Shown: in pieces, positions 8,307 to 17,400 of the stretch
Layout of the letters: each line of letters begins with the position of its first letter
Position numbering within the stretch: position 1 is the first letter of the stretch
Source: an uncultured Pontibacter sp.
GTDB lineage: Bacteria > Bacteroidota > Bacteroidia > Cytophagales > Hymenobacteraceae
NCBI RefSeq assembly: GCF_947495565.1
Contig: NZ_CANLZM010000005.1
Location: forward strand, 1-64,000
DNA length: 64,000 nucleotides
Direction: 5' to 3'
Program-made: the position numbers and the translations under genes
The notes under the pieces: model-generated
Database searches by the model: none
Told to the model about the DNA's origin: nothing
Seen by the model: only the letters and a program-made list of their open reading frames with translations

Positions 8307-9665
8307 TTATCCAATAAGCTGCTTTACACCGGTGTAGTTGAACGGAGATATATTTTTCAGCTCCGCCTTCACCTCATCGCTTACCTGCAGCGTATCGATG
8401 AAAGTATGAATGCGCTCCTCGGTCATCTTCTCGTTCTTGCGGGTCAGTTCTTTCAGGGCCTCGTATGGCTGCGGGTATCCTTCGCGGCGTAGCACCGTCT
8501 GGATGCCCTCGGCTACCACAGCCCAGTTATCCTCCAGGTGCGCGTGCAAAGCCGCCTCATTAAGCTCCAGTTTGCCTATACCTTTCTCCAGGGATTTTAA
8601 GGCTATCAACGCATGCGCCAGCGGCACACCAACGTTGCGCAGCACAGTTGAGTCTGTTAAATCGCGTTGCAGGCGCGAAATAGGCAGTTTGGCTGACAAA
8701 TGCTCAAATAGGGCGTTTGCGATACCTAAATTACCTTCGGCGTTTTCAAAATCTATCGGGTTTACTTTGTGCGGCATGGCAGAAGACCCTACCTCACCGG
8801 CTTTTATCTTTTGCTTAAAGTATCCCATCGACACATACTGCCACACATCCCGCGAAAAGTCCAGCAGAATCGTGTTCAGGCGCTTGAGGCCATCAAAATA
8901 GGCAGCCAGGTTATCGTAATGCTCTATTTGGGTGGTGTACTGGCTGCGCATAAGGCCAAGCTGCTCCTGCACAAAGCGGTTGCCAAACTCTGGCCAGTTT
9001 ATACTTGGGTAAGCTACGTGATGAGCGTTAAAGTTGCCGGTTGCTCCACCAAACTTGGCAGAAAATGGCACCTGACGAAGCAAGTCCAGCTGGCGCTGCA
9101 TTCGCTCGGCAAACACCATAATTTCCTTGCCCAAACGTGTTGGCGAGGCAGGCTGTCCGTGTGTGTGGGCCAGCATGGGTATACTATCCCACTGTTGCGC
9201 CAGCCCCTGAAGCGTTTGAAGTATGGCCTGGTAAGTTGGCAGCAGCACGTGCTCGTGCGCCTCACGCAGGGAGAGCGGTATGGCCGTGTTGTTTACATCC
9301 TGGGAGGTAAGTCCGAAATGGATAAACTCCTTGTGCTCGCTTAGGCCCAGCTGGTCAAACTTCTCTTTCAGAAAATATTCTACGGCCTTTACATCATGGT
9401 TGGTGGTTTTCTCCGTTTCCTTAATGGTCAGGGCGTCCTGCTCCGTAAAGTTCTCGTAGATACCGCGCAGCTCCGGAAAAAGGCTTGAGTTAACATGCTG
9501 CAGCTGCGGCAGCGGCAGCTCGCAAAGCGCAATAAAGTATTCCACCTCTACCAGAACGCGGTATCGGATCAGGCCAAATTCAGAAAAATAGGGGGCAAGG
9601 TCGCTGGTGTGGCGGCGGTAACGGCCATCTACCGGCGAGATAGCGGTAAGTGTTGTCAGGTTCAT
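8307..9665 (-). CDS. purB: Adenylosuccinate lyase
   Basis: 452 residues, normal length for PurB, which cleaves SAICAR and adenylosuccinate to release fumarate in purine synthesis. The superfamily signature GSSAMPHKVNPIDFENAEGN is intact (signature loop with catalytic Ser), as are the early SPVDGRY segment and the TSQDVNNTA and AHTHGQPA motifs carrying the catalytic histidines. Single gene with its own promoter; the start ATG is preceded by an AGGAG-like stretch about 20 bases upstream. Very confident. Confidence 0.97.
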   Translation of the reverse strand: MNLTTLTAISPVDGRYRRHTSDLAPYFSEFGLIRYRVLVEVEYFIALCELPLPQLQHVNSSLFPELRGIYENFTEQDALTIKETEKTTNHDVKAVEYFLKEKFDQLGLSEHKEFIHFGLTSQDVNNTAIPLSLREAHEHVLLPTYQAILQTLQGLAQQWDSIPMLAHTHGQPASPTRLGKEIMVFAERMQRQLDLLRQVPFSAKFGGATGNFNAHHVAYPSINWPEFGNRFVQEQLGLMRSQYTTQIEHYDNLAAYFDGLKRLNTILLDFSRDVWQYVSMGYFKQKIKAGEVGSSAMPHKVNPIDFENAEGNLGIANALFEHLSAKLPISRLQRDLTDSTVLRNVGVPLAHALIALKSLEKGIGKLELNEAALHAHLEDNWAVVAEGIQTVLRREGYPQPYEALKELTRKNEKMTEERIHTFIDTLQVSDEVKAELKNISPFNYTGVKQLIG

Positions 9666-9690
9666 GGTTTGGGGATGTGGTTCTCCTGTT

Positions 9691-9698
9691 CAAAGATA
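9691..9698 (-). promoter_or_regulatory. -7 box TATCTTTG of purB
   Basis: Exact TAnnTTTG on the minus strand, about 26 bases before the purB ATG. A TTG lies 21 bases further upstream, close to the -33 spacing expected in Bacteroidota. Confidence 0.55.
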
Positions 9699-10006
9699 CA
9701 CAGGTTTGCTACACGAAGCCAATTCTGCAGCTTCGGAGTTATACTTTATACTTTGCAGCCGCCCCCTGATGCCCTTTGCATATGCGCAACTTGTTGATTG
9801 TGAACTAAGTTAAAGCGTTGTGTGTCAATCATCTTTGGCACTAAGCTTGCAGCTAAGGCTATGGCTGATATATCCTATCGGGGCTGTAGCCGTAATAAGT
9901 GTTGAATAGGTAAATTCATGCGTCATTATATAGCGAAAAACCTGTATTAATGCGCACTGCTTTTTTTGATACAAATCTTATTAGTTAATTCGCACCATAT
10001 TCTATT
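9699..10006. other. Divergent intergenic region between purB and the transglycosylase gene
   Basis: About 300 bases with no credible ORF. It holds the purB promoter and presumably the promoter of the transglycosylase gene. Two AAGTATA-type heptamers (as TATACTT) lie back to back near 9740. I see no RNA or repeat otherwise. Confidence 0.5.
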
Positions 10007-12004
10007 TTGGACCATCGTTTGAAAAATAAAATTCTTATCTGGGTTGGCGGTGTGCTAGCCTTCGTTGTACTCTTGTTTGTGCTGCTATTCGCTTTCAGGA
10101 GCCGTCTGCTTAATTATACCATTGAGCGTGTTATTGCCAAGGTAGAGAACCGGTACCCTGTAGACTTCAAAATCGGCAATGCCGAGTTTGTAGACTGGAC
10201 TTCTGTGGTGTTAAGTGATATTTCGCTGGTGCCGCTCAAGCAGGACACGCTATTTGTGACTGACAGCGTGCATGCCACGGTTGGTTTCCGTTCGCTTTTT
10301 AAAGGGCGCATTGTATTTAAACGCCTGGTGGTAAACGACAGCTACCTGACAGCCGTGAAAAAAGGAGAGGTTACTAATTTCGATTTCCTCCTGAAAAAAG
10401 ATGAAGAAGCGCCTGAACAGCCTGCAGACACCACCGGCACTGGCCGCAACTACGGACAGCTGCTGAACCGCCTGCTCGAAACAGCCTTTGATAACGTGCC
10501 GGACCAGGTGGATTTCAAGAACCTGAACGCCTCTTATACTTCTACAAACCGCACTATAGATATTCGGATGCCTTACTTGCTGATAGATGATGGCAATATC
10601 AATTCGGAACTTTACGTGCGCACCGACTCGCTGGTGAATAACCTGCTTGTAAAAGGCACCATAGACCCGCGCGACTATAATATTTCAGCCAGCTTGTATA
10701 CAGCCGATACAGCAGGTATAAGATTGCCTTATGTGCAGCAGAAGTTTGATGCCATGGTTGCCTTTGACACGCTGCACATAAGCCTGCAGGACAAAAAGTA
10801 CCGCAACGACAAACTTACTGTAAGCGGCTCGGCTATGGTGAACAACATGCTGCTGAACCACCCTAAGTTAGCCGATGAGGATATTATGGTAGAAGAAGGT
10901 GCCGTAGATTATGTGGTAACGCTTGGCCCGAATTTATATGTGGTAGACAGCCTGACAGAGGTGCGTGTAAATAAAGCGCGTGCCAATGTATACGCCGCTT
11001 ATCACAACGAAACCTCCAAGATCTTTGACCTGAAGGTAAAAACGGAGCAAGTGCCCGGCAATGATTTTTTCAGCTCGCTGCCGCCCGGATTGTTCGAGAA
11101 CCTGGAAGGGATCAGGGCCGAAGGTTGGTTGCAATATGATCTGAAATTTCACCTGAACATGGATAGCCTGGAGCAGGTGGTGTTTGACTCTGATCTGGAT
11201 GCCTCCGAAGACTTCAAAATTGTGGAATGGGGCAATACCAACATAGAAAAGATAAACAGCTCGTTTACGCATACTATGTTTGAGTACGGCAAGCCGGTGC
11301 GGACTTTTACCGTTGGCCCTGCCAATCCGTTTTACGCGCCTATCAACCAGATATCGCCATACTTGCGCAATGCCATACTTTCTGCTGAAGATGCGGGCTT
11401 CTACAGCCACAACGGCTTTCATGAGGAGGCTTTCCGGCAGGCAATTATCAAAAATCTGAAAGAAGGGGAGTTTGCCCGTGGGGGCAGCACCATCTCCATG
11501 CAGCTGGTAAAAAACGTCTTCCTGACGCGCCAGAAAACAGTAACCCGTAAGGTAGAGGAGGCCATTATTGTGTGGCTGATCGAGAACCTGGACCTGGTAT
11601 CTAAAAACCGTCTGTTTGAAGTATACCTGAACATAATAGAGTGGGGGCCGGATGTGTATGGCGCTAAAGATGCCTCGCGGTTCTATTTTGGCAAACAGCC
11701 GTCGGAGCTAAACCTGGCGGAGGCCATTTTCCTGACCAGTATTATTCCGAGCCCGAAGCGCTACCGTTCTTCTTTTGACAGTGCCGGAAACCTACGTAGC
11801 TGGAAGTCTGGATACTACCGCATGATCGGGGGCATTATGCGCCGCCGTGGGCTAATTTCTCAGGAAGAGTATGAAAACCTGTACCCGAATGTGCGCCTCT
11901 ACGGCCGTGCCCGCGACCTGATCGTAACGAACCCCGATACCTCTACGGTGGAAGAAGATACCAGCCAGTTCGAGTTAGAGACAATTGATATGCTGGATTT
12001 TTAA
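10007..12004 (+). CDS. GT51 peptidoglycan transglycosylase with AsmA-like N-terminal region
   Basis: 665 residues from a TTG start (no ATG is available near the membrane anchor; another TTG lies four codons later). One transmembrane helix at about residues 9-30 is followed by about 400 residues that resemble AsmA/TamB-type beta-rich periplasmic proteins (repeating hydrophobic strands, ISLVPL, SLFKGRIVFKRLVV). The C-terminal part is a GT51 lipid II glycosyltransferase: SAEDAGFYSHNG with the catalytic Glu, GGSTISMQLVKN, and RKVEEAIIVWLIE. No transpeptidase domain follows, so it is monofunctional. It polymerises glycan strands at the membrane; the N-terminal half may contact lipid or envelope partners. 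Confidence 0.85.
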   Translation: MDHRLKNKILIWVGGVLAFVVLLFVLLFAFRSRLLNYTIERVIAKVENRYPVDFKIGNAEFVDWTSVVLSDISLVPLKQDTLFVTDSVHATVGFRSLFKGRIVFKRLVVNDSYLTAVKKGEVTNFDFLLKKDEEAPEQPADTTGTGRNYGQLLNRLLETAFDNVPDQVDFKNLNASYTSTNRTIDIRMPYLLIDDGNINSELYVRTDSLVNNLLVKGTIDPRDYNISASLYTADTAGIRLPYVQQKFDAMVAFDTLHISLQDKKYRNDKLTVSGSAMVNNMLLNHPKLADEDIMVEEGAVDYVVTLGPNLYVVDSLTEVRVNKARANVYAAYHNETSKIFDLKVKTEQVPGNDFFSSLPPGLFENLEGIRAEGWLQYDLKFHLNMDSLEQVVFDSDLDASEDFKIVEWGNTNIEKINSSFTHTMFEYGKPVRTFTVGPANPFYAPINQISPYLRNAILSAEDAGFYSHNGFHEEAFRQAIIKNLKEGEFARGGSTISMQLVKNVFLTRQKTVTRKVEEAIIVWLIENLDLVSKNRLFEVYLNIIEWGPDVYGAKDASRFYFGKQPSELNLAEAIFLTSIIPSPKRYRSSFDSAGNLRSWKSGYYRMIGGIMRRRGLISQEEYENLYPNVRLYGRARDLIVTNPDTSTVEEDTSQFELETIDMLDF

Positions 12005-12023
12005 ATAACTAAAGTATAAAAGG

Positions 12024-12057
12024 CAGCCCCTGCAGCGATAGTTGTAGGGGCTGTTTG
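12024..12057 (+). terminator. Intrinsic terminator after the transglycosylase gene
   Basis: A 10-bp stem (12024-12033 with 12044-12053, one G-U) followed by a short T-rich stretch, 20 bases after the stop codon. Confidence 0.7.
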
Positions 12058-12088
12058 CTTTACAAAAGTATAGTTGCGTATACTTGCG

Positions 12089-13117
12089 ATGATGAAAAAC
12101 GAAGATAACTTAGTTGGACTGATTCCAAGGGCTAGTGCCGCGGCGGCACGTGTGGGCCTCGACTGGTTTCTGCTGGCGCTTATAAGCATGATTGTGCTGG
12201 CTTACCTGTGGCCGGAGTTGGGTGTGGACCGGGGGGCGGTCTCGCTGGGCGATGTGGCTAATTATGGCGTGTCAGTTATTTTCTTTTTTTACGGACTGCG
12301 CCTGAGTCCTGAGAAGCTGAAGGTGGGCCTGAGCAACTGGAGACTGCATTTGGTAGTGCAGTTAAGCACATTTATATTTTTCCCGATGCTCATTTTGCCG
12401 CTGTATACTTTATTTAGAGACACTCCGCAGGAGCTGCTGTGGCTGGGGGTATTTTACCTGGCGGCGCTGCCTTCCACGGTTTCCTCATCAGTGGTAATGG
12501 TATCCATAGCAGGAGGGAACATTCCGGGGGCTATTTTTAACGCCAGTATTTCCAGCCTGATGGGTATTTTCATCACACCACTTTGGATGGGCCTCTTCCT
12601 GACGACCAGCGCAGAGGGCTTTGATATGGGTAGCGTAATGGGGAAACTGGTGCTGCAGGTGCTGTTGCCAGTGGTGTTAGGTATAGTGCTGCACCGCTAC
12701 TGGGGCGCTTTTGCCGAGCGCCATAAAGGCAGGTTGCGTGTGTTTGATCAGGTCATTATTCTGCTTATCGTATTTACGTCATTCTCAGAATCGTTTGCGC
12801 GGAAGATGTTCAGCGGGTACAGTATAACGGATATTGTTATACTTGGTGCCGCAATGATCGGGCTGTTTTTCCTGATGTACGGAATCATTTATGGTATTAC
12901 CAAACTATTGGGCTTTAACCGCGAAAACCAGATCACAGCTATCTTCTGCGGCTCTAAAAAATCGTTGGTGCACGGCACAGTCATGTCGAAAGTGCTTTTT
13001 CCGGGAGGCAACATGGTCGGAATCATTTTACTGCCCATCATGATATACCATGCGCTGCAACTGCTGGCTGCAAGCATAATAGCACAGGCTGAGGCGCGTA
13101 GGAAGGTTGTGGATTGA
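12089..13117 (+). CDS. Bile acid:sodium symporter family (BASS/YfeH-like) protein
   Basis: About 342 residues from ATG 12089 (the adjacent ATG at 12092 is equally possible; an upstream TTG in the same frame is less likely). Nine to ten hydrophobic helices cover the chain. Features of the YfeH/BASS family are visible: VIFFFYGLRLSPEKL in the second helix region, AALPSTVSSSVVMVSIAGGN (the broken-helix crossing region), and CGSKKSLVHGTVMSKVLF near the C-terminus. Members move organic anions with sodium; the substrate is unknown. The -7-like TATACTTG lies two bases before the ATG. Confidence 0.88.
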   Translation: MMKNEDNLVGLIPRASAAAARVGLDWFLLALISMIVLAYLWPELGVDRGAVSLGDVANYGVSVIFFFYGLRLSPEKLKVGLSNWRLHLVVQLSTFIFFPMLILPLYTLFRDTPQELLWLGVFYLAALPSTVSSSVVMVSIAGGNIPGAIFNASISSLMGIFITPLWMGLFLTTSAEGFDMGSVMGKLVLQVLLPVVLGIVLHRYWGAFAERHKGRLRVFDQVIILLIVFTSFSESFARKMFSGYSITDIVILGAAMIGLFFLMYGIIYGITKLLGFNRENQITAIFCGSKKSLVHGTVMSKVLFPGGNMVGIILLPIMIYHALQLLAASIIAQAEARRKVVD

Positions 13118-13129
13118 GAGCAGATTTAG

Positions 13130-13560
13130 TGGACTTCTTCTGTACCGGTTCCAACCACCCCTGCCCCTCCTTGTCAAAGAAGGGGAGCCTGTTATTGCTT
13201 TGGCTAAAGTATAAGTTTCATTGCTGCTGGTATAGCGCGGACAGGTCGCGACCTGTCCCTACAGGTGTAAACCCACCCCTGCCCCTCCCGAGAGGGGAAT
13301 TCAGTTCCTGTTGCATAAACAGCGGCTATCGAACTGATCCCAGTACTTGGGTTGAGCGCCTTGTATTGATGCGGTGCCGAACGGAGTGAGGCAGCCTGCA
13401 GCGCAGCGATGGCAGCTTCAATACACCACGCGATGCCCGAGGACGAGCCCTCTCGGGCTTGAGGGAGCCAAAGTCGGAAATGAAATAAGCCGCTTCTAGG
13501 ACTGAGGATCAGCAGCAACTAGAATGTGTAGCTTGTTTCATGTTTTAAACAGCAGCAGCT
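13130..13560. repeat. Mosaic of palindromic and CCCCTGCCCCTCC repeats
   Basis: The region from the symporter stop (13117) to the terminator at 13621 carries no credible gene. It holds two copies of a CCACCCCTGCCCCTCC element followed by GGGGA (near 13149 and 13268), each able to fold; a perfect 20-bp palindrome GGACAGGTCGCGACCTGTCC at 13239-13258; and an AGCCCTCTCGGGCT fold near 13446. Another member of the GGACGCTTGC family lies at about 13571. These look like dispersed REP/BIME-like elements. ORFs read through it are low-complexity artefacts. Confidence 0.6.
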
Positions 13561-13620
13561 AAAGGTATAAGCGGACGCTTGCTCCAGTGAGGCTACTACA
13601 AAAAATTAAGTATCATAAAA

Positions 13621-13661
13621 GCAAAACGCCCACCTGCTTTCAAAGCAAATGGGCGTTTTGC
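13621..13661. terminator. Terminator of the DUF3817 gene
   Basis: A 12-bp perfect outer stem (13621-13632 with 13650-13661) and a 5-bp inner stem. It lies 19 bases after the DUF3817 stop on the minus strand. Confidence 0.85.
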
Positions 13662-13679
13662 AAAGTATTAAAAAGCAGC

Positions 13680-14006
13680 TTACGCTACTTGTGCCTGCTT
13701 CTGCTCTTTCGCTGCAGCCTCTTCCTTATCCAATAGCTTTTTATCCAGAATAAACGGGCCAAAGGGCAGCAGAGAGGCGATGAAACCAGCCGCTATTTTT
13801 TTTAAGCCCCAGTTGTGCACCAGCGTTACCTGCAGCAGCGCCAGCATGTAGAGCACGAACAGGACACCGTGCGCCCAGCCCACATACTTTACAAACAGAG
13901 GCAGATCAAACATATACTTTAAAGGCATTGCTATACCCAGCAATATAAGGTAAGACAGACCTTCGTAGATGCCCACCGTGCGGAGGCGCGAAATAGGAGT
14001 TTTCAT
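13680..14006 (-). CDS. DUF3817 family membrane protein
   Basis: 108 residues from the ATG at 14006 (MKTPISRLRTV); a longer in-frame reading to 14051 adds an unlikely N-terminus. Three hydrophobic helices (about residues 10-28, 38-62 and 70-86), with the GIYEGLSYLILL and WAHGVLFVLY segments typical of DUF3817, an integral membrane family of unknown function. The C-terminal tail is Lys/Glu/Ala-rich and cytosolic-looking. Single gene. Confidence 0.85.
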   Translation of the reverse strand: MKTPISRLRTVGIYEGLSYLILLGIAMPLKYMFDLPLFVKYVGWAHGVLFVLYMLALLQVTLVHNWGLKKIAAGFIASLLPFGPFILDKKLLDKEEAAAKEQKQAQVA

Positions 14007-14144
14007 GAGAGCTAATAACTTAATACTTGTTGCTGCCTTGCAACACGGCAAAGGTACAAAACGTGCCTTATAACGCTTCTAATATTCGACGGAAGTATGG
14101 CTGGGGCAGTTATTTAACATCTATAGTATAACAATGTACTACAG

Positions 14145-15254
14145 CTACTCCACAGGATTAGCTGTAGCGGGGGCTGCGTAAACCTCGTTCTGTAAACCAA
14201 GCGAGAAGCTGTGGATGCTGTCGAAAATTGCTTTTACAAAATCTTCATCCAAGCCAATGTCGCCTGCAGTTTTCAGCCTGTTCTCCAGTAGCTGCTGCCA
14301 ACGGCTGGCCTGATAAATATCCAGTGCATTGTCGCGTTTGTACTCTCCGATTCTTTTTGAAACATCCGACCGAAGAAACAGCACGTTGAGCAGTTCATGG
14401 TCTAGTTTATCTATTAAGGTGCGCAGGTCCTGCAACTGCTCTGGCTGCGCCACCCGCTCCGATTCCAGGTCCAGCACGGTCAGAAGCTTGTCCAGGCCTG
14501 CTGGGGTTACTTGCTGGGCCGCATCGCTAAGGGCTACATCTGGGTTGATATGCGTCTCGATCATCAGGCCGTCCGCGCCCAGGTGCAGCGCCTGCTGGCT
14601 CACGGTTTCTAGCAGGTCGCGGCGACCGGCAATGTGGCTAGGGTCGCAGAGCAGCGGAATGCCCGGAGCCAAGCTTCGTATCTCCTGAATGGTTTGCCAC
14701 TTTGGGTGGTTGCGGTACGGCTTGTTACTCGGAGTAGAAAAACCACGGTGTATAAGCCCCAGGTCTGTAATGCCGGCGCGGCTCAGGCGCTCCAGCGCCC
14801 CCAGCCACAATTGTAAGTCCGGGTTTACAGGGTTCTTCACCATCACCGGAATATCCACGCCCTGCAGTGCATCAGCTATTTCCTGCACCGAAAACGGGTT
14901 TACGGTAGTGCGCGCGCCTACCCAAAGTATATCCACACCATGCTTTAGCGCTTCTTCCACGTGCTGCGTGTTGGCCACTTCCACGGCTGTCTGCAGGCCT
15001 GTTTCCCGCTTCACCGTCTGCAGCCACTCCAGCCCCACAGCACCTACGCCCTCGAACAGGCCCGGACGGGTACGCGGCTTCCAGATACCCGCCCTGAAAA
15101 TAGATACTCGATGGTCTTTCTTTAGCTCCCGTGCCGTCTGTAGCATCTGTTCTTCGGACTCTGCGCTGCATGGCCCGGCAATTACAGTTGGCAGCGGCCC
15201 GCCGTTTAAAATTTTTGTGCTGGCAACAGTCTTAAGGTTGGTTGGGTTAGTCAT
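14145..15254 (-). CDS. aroF-aroQ type: Bifunctional DAHP synthase / chorismate mutase, copy 2 (apparently active)
   Basis: 369 residues. The N-terminal type I-beta DAHP synthase domain (about 1-265) joins PEP and erythrose-4-phosphate at the start of the shikimate pathway. It shows AGPCSAES (metal Cys), KPRTRP, WVGARTTVNPF, VMVKNPVNPD with the PEP-binding Lys, DPSHIAGRR (metal His), IETH (metal Glu) and LSDAAQQ (metal Asp), all intact. The C-terminal AroQ chorismate mutase domain (about 275-350) has LRTLID, LRSDVS and IGEYK, with the active-site Arg and Lys present. It is the last gene of the aromatic operon, two bases after the aminotransferase stop. Confidence 0.92.
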   Translation of the reverse strand: MTNPTNLKTVASTKILNGGPLPTVIAGPCSAESEEQMLQTARELKKDHRVSIFRAGIWKPRTRPGLFEGVGAVGLEWLQTVKRETGLQTAVEVANTQHVEEALKHGVDILWVGARTTVNPFSVQEIADALQGVDIPVMVKNPVNPDLQLWLGALERLSRAGITDLGLIHRGFSTPSNKPYRNHPKWQTIQEIRSLAPGIPLLCDPSHIAGRRDLLETVSQQALHLGADGLMIETHINPDVALSDAAQQVTPAGLDKLLTVLDLESERVAQPEQLQDLRTLIDKLDHELLNVLFLRSDVSKRIGEYKRDNALDIYQASRWQQLLENRLKTAGDIGLDEDFVKAIFDSIHSFSLGLQNEVYAAPATANPVE

Positions 15255-15256
15255 TT

Positions 15257-16438
15257 TTATACTTCTTTATTGATTTCTTGAGATGATTTGATTCTTTTGG
15301 TGGCTTCTTTGAATTGTGCGGCGGGCGCGCAGAGCGAGATTCGGATATAGCGTTCGCCCTGGCTGCCGAATATTTTACCTGGCGTCAGGAAAATGCCCTG
15401 CTCATAAAGTAGCTCGTCTAAATAGGCCTCCACATCAGCGATCTCCTTCGGAACAAGTGCCCAAATAAACATCCCTGCCTGATTTGCTTGGTAAGTGCAG
15501 CTCATCTGGTTCAGGAGAAGGTGGGCCAACTGCTGCCGTTGCGCATATACTACATTGCGTTCTGTATGCCAGAAATCGCTATTCTGGAGGGCAGCGATGG
15601 CAGCTTCCTGCACCGGTAGCAGTTGCCCCGAATCGAGGTTGCTCTTCACGGCAAGTATGGCCGAAAGGTACTCCTGCCGCCCCAGTACCATGCCCACACG
15701 CCAACCCGCCATGTTATGCGATTTACTCAGCGAGTTCAGCTCCAGACAGTTTTCTTTGGCTCCGGCTATACTTAAGAGGCTAAGCGGCGGCTGTTGGTGG
15801 AGTACCAGGCTATAAGGGTTATCGTTGACGAGGAGCAGGCCATGCTGTTGCGCAAATTCCGCTAGCCACACCAGCGTTTCAGTTGCAGCCGCAGTACCGG
15901 TTGGCATGTGCGGATAGTTGATCCACATCAGTCTAAAAGCACCCTGCGCCACCAGCTGCTCGAGTTCTTCCCGCTGTGGCAGCCAACCGGTGGCTTCATC
16001 CAAAGTATAATTTACAGCCTCGGCAGTAGCCAGGCGCGCTGCGGCGGCATAAGCCGGGTAGCCGGGGTTCGGCACCAGCACCTTATCTCCGGGGTTCAGG
16101 AAAGCCATGGAGATAAGGAAAATGCCTTCTTTAGATCCTGCCAATGGCAACACCTCCTGTTCCTGTAGCTCTACGAGGTACACCTGTGCATACCACTGCT
16201 GCATGGCCTGCCGGAGTTTAGCTGTCCCGGTGTAAGGCTGGTAACCGTGACTGCTAGGTTGTTGCGCCGAATGCGTAAGTGCCGCAATAGTTGCCTCAGA
16301 TGGAGCCATATCGGGGCTGCCGATGCCAAGGTTGATGATTTCCCTGCCCTGTGCCTGCAGTGCCCGCACCTCCGCCAGTTTGCGCGAAAAGTAGTACTCC
16401 TGCACATGCTGCAACCTGTCTGCTTTTGGTATGATCAT
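15257..16438 (-). CDS. PLP-dependent aminotransferase, class I/II (aromatic cluster)
   Basis: 393 residues from the ATG at 16438 (MIIPKADRL). A longer in-frame reading would overlap the end of the prephenate dehydratase gene and is rejected. Fold-type I features: NLGIGSPD near the N-terminus, NPGYPAY, the NDNPYS segment with the PLP-contacting Asp and Tyr, and NSLSKSHNMAGWRVG carrying the Schiff-base Lys. Located between pheA and the second DAHP synthase, it most likely transaminates phenylpyruvate (or prephenate) to finish phenylalanine. Specificity is inferred from context only. Confidence 0.9.
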   Translation of the reverse strand: MIIPKADRLQHVQEYYFSRKLAEVRALQAQGREIINLGIGSPDMAPSEATIAALTHSAQQPSSHGYQPYTGTAKLRQAMQQWYAQVYLVELQEQEVLPLAGSKEGIFLISMAFLNPGDKVLVPNPGYPAYAAAARLATAEAVNYTLDEATGWLPQREELEQLVAQGAFRLMWINYPHMPTGTAAATETLVWLAEFAQQHGLLLVNDNPYSLVLHQQPPLSLLSIAGAKENCLELNSLSKSHNMAGWRVGMVLGRQEYLSAILAVKSNLDSGQLLPVQEAAIAALQNSDFWHTERNVVYAQRQQLAHLLLNQMSCTYQANQAGMFIWALVPKEIADVEAYLDELLYEQGIFLTPGKIFGSQGERYIRISLCAPAAQFKEATKRIKSSQEINKEV

Positions 16439-16442
16439 GCCT

Positions 16443-17306
16443 TTAAAGTATAGCTGCTGTTTCTCTTTCTGATACTTTAGCCGGGTGAACCGCTTTTTGC
16501 AGCAGCCCCAGCACCTGTAGCTCCTCCACCAGCGGCCTGATATGTGCGATAGCCTCCTGCAGCTGCTCCACATGCTCCGCCTCTACCTCTGCCACCATAC
16601 TTCCTCTGCTATCCGTAGATGGCAGGCTTTGCAGCAGTGTCAGCTCCACCTGGTGCTTCTGCAGCAGGCTCAGGAGCAGGGTGAGAGTAGAAGTATGGAG
16701 TGGCTTCCGGAAAGCAAGTATGGCTTTATCGGCAGTGGCAGGCACAGCAGGCTGCTCACGCTGCAGCAGCAGAAATCTGGTATGGTTGTCAGTGGTATCA
16801 GCTATGTTTTCTGCCAGAATTTCCAAATCATATAGTGCTGCGGCTACTTTTCCGGCTATGGCTGCGGTGTTCTTCAGTTGCTGCTCCTGTATAGTTTTAG
16901 CGCTGTCTGCAGTATCGTGTGATTGCTGAGGCTGCAGGTGTGGGTGCTTTTGCAGAAAACCACTGCACTGCGTCAGCGCCACCGGGTGCGAGAGCACTTT
17001 CCGGATATCCTGTATACATTGCCCGGGCAGCGCTATCAGGGTCTGATCTATGGGCAGCCAAAGTTCTGAAGTTATGTGCAGGTGGTGCTCCAGCAGCAAA
17101 GCGTAGTTGGCTAAGAGGCTCCCGGCCAAAGTATTTTCAATAGCCATTACGGCGGCATCTACCTCTTGCTGCTGTAGCGCGGCACAAAGCCTGCGGAAGG
17201 TGGTGCAGTTTAGTGTTTCAATCGTTTTTCCGGTTTGCAGCAGCCTGGCCGCTGCATCATGGAAGGAAGCCGGGCCACCTTGTATGGCAATTTTGGTTCT
17301 GTTCAT
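16443..17306 (-). CDS. pheA: Prephenate dehydratase
   Basis: 287 residues; converts prephenate to phenylpyruvate. The catalytic PDT domain (about 1-185) has IQGGPASFHDAAA, AVMAIENTLAGS and the diagnostic TRF motif in DNHTRFLLL. A C-terminal ACT domain (about 200-275) probably senses phenylalanine; its usual ESRP loop reads DSRG here, so feedback binding may differ. No chorismate mutase is fused; that activity sits in the DAHP synthase proteins. The aminotransferase starts 4 bases downstream. Upstream lies a Phe/Tyr leader ORF and attenuator. Confidence 0.94.
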   Translation of the reverse strand: MNRTKIAIQGGPASFHDAAARLLQTGKTIETLNCTTFRRLCAALQQQEVDAAVMAIENTLAGSLLANYALLLEHHLHITSELWLPIDQTLIALPGQCIQDIRKVLSHPVALTQCSGFLQKHPHLQPQQSHDTADSAKTIQEQQLKNTAAIAGKVAAALYDLEILAENIADTTDNHTRFLLLQREQPAVPATADKAILAFRKPLHTSTLTLLLSLLQKHQVELTLLQSLPSTDSRGSMVAEVEAEHVEQLQEAIAHIRPLVEELQVLGLLQKAVHPAKVSERETAAIL

Positions 17307-17324
17307 GGTTAGAGTGTTGAGGGG

Positions 17325-17361
17325 TTGAAAAAGAAGAAGCCCCGCTTGTGGCGGGGCTTCT
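17325..17361 (-). terminator. Attenuator terminator upstream of pheA
   Basis: On the minus strand, an 11-12 bp GC-rich stem (arms 17351-17361 and 17335-17345, 5-base loop) followed by TCTTTTTC, ending about 20 bases before the pheA ATG. Its position between the leader peptide and pheA marks it as an attenuator rather than the end of the upstream gene. Confidence 0.85.
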
Positions 17362-17400
17362 TTGGTTTATACTTCGATGCGTTTCGTAAACACAATAGCA

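Noticed and set aside
13204-13518. 104-residue minus-strand ORF
   Set aside because: Lies wholly in the repeat mosaic, low complexity, reads through palindromes; no protein features.
16439-16573. N-terminal extension of the aminotransferase
   Set aside because: Overlaps the 3' end of pheA in another frame; MIIPKADRL at 16438 gives the normal family N-terminus.
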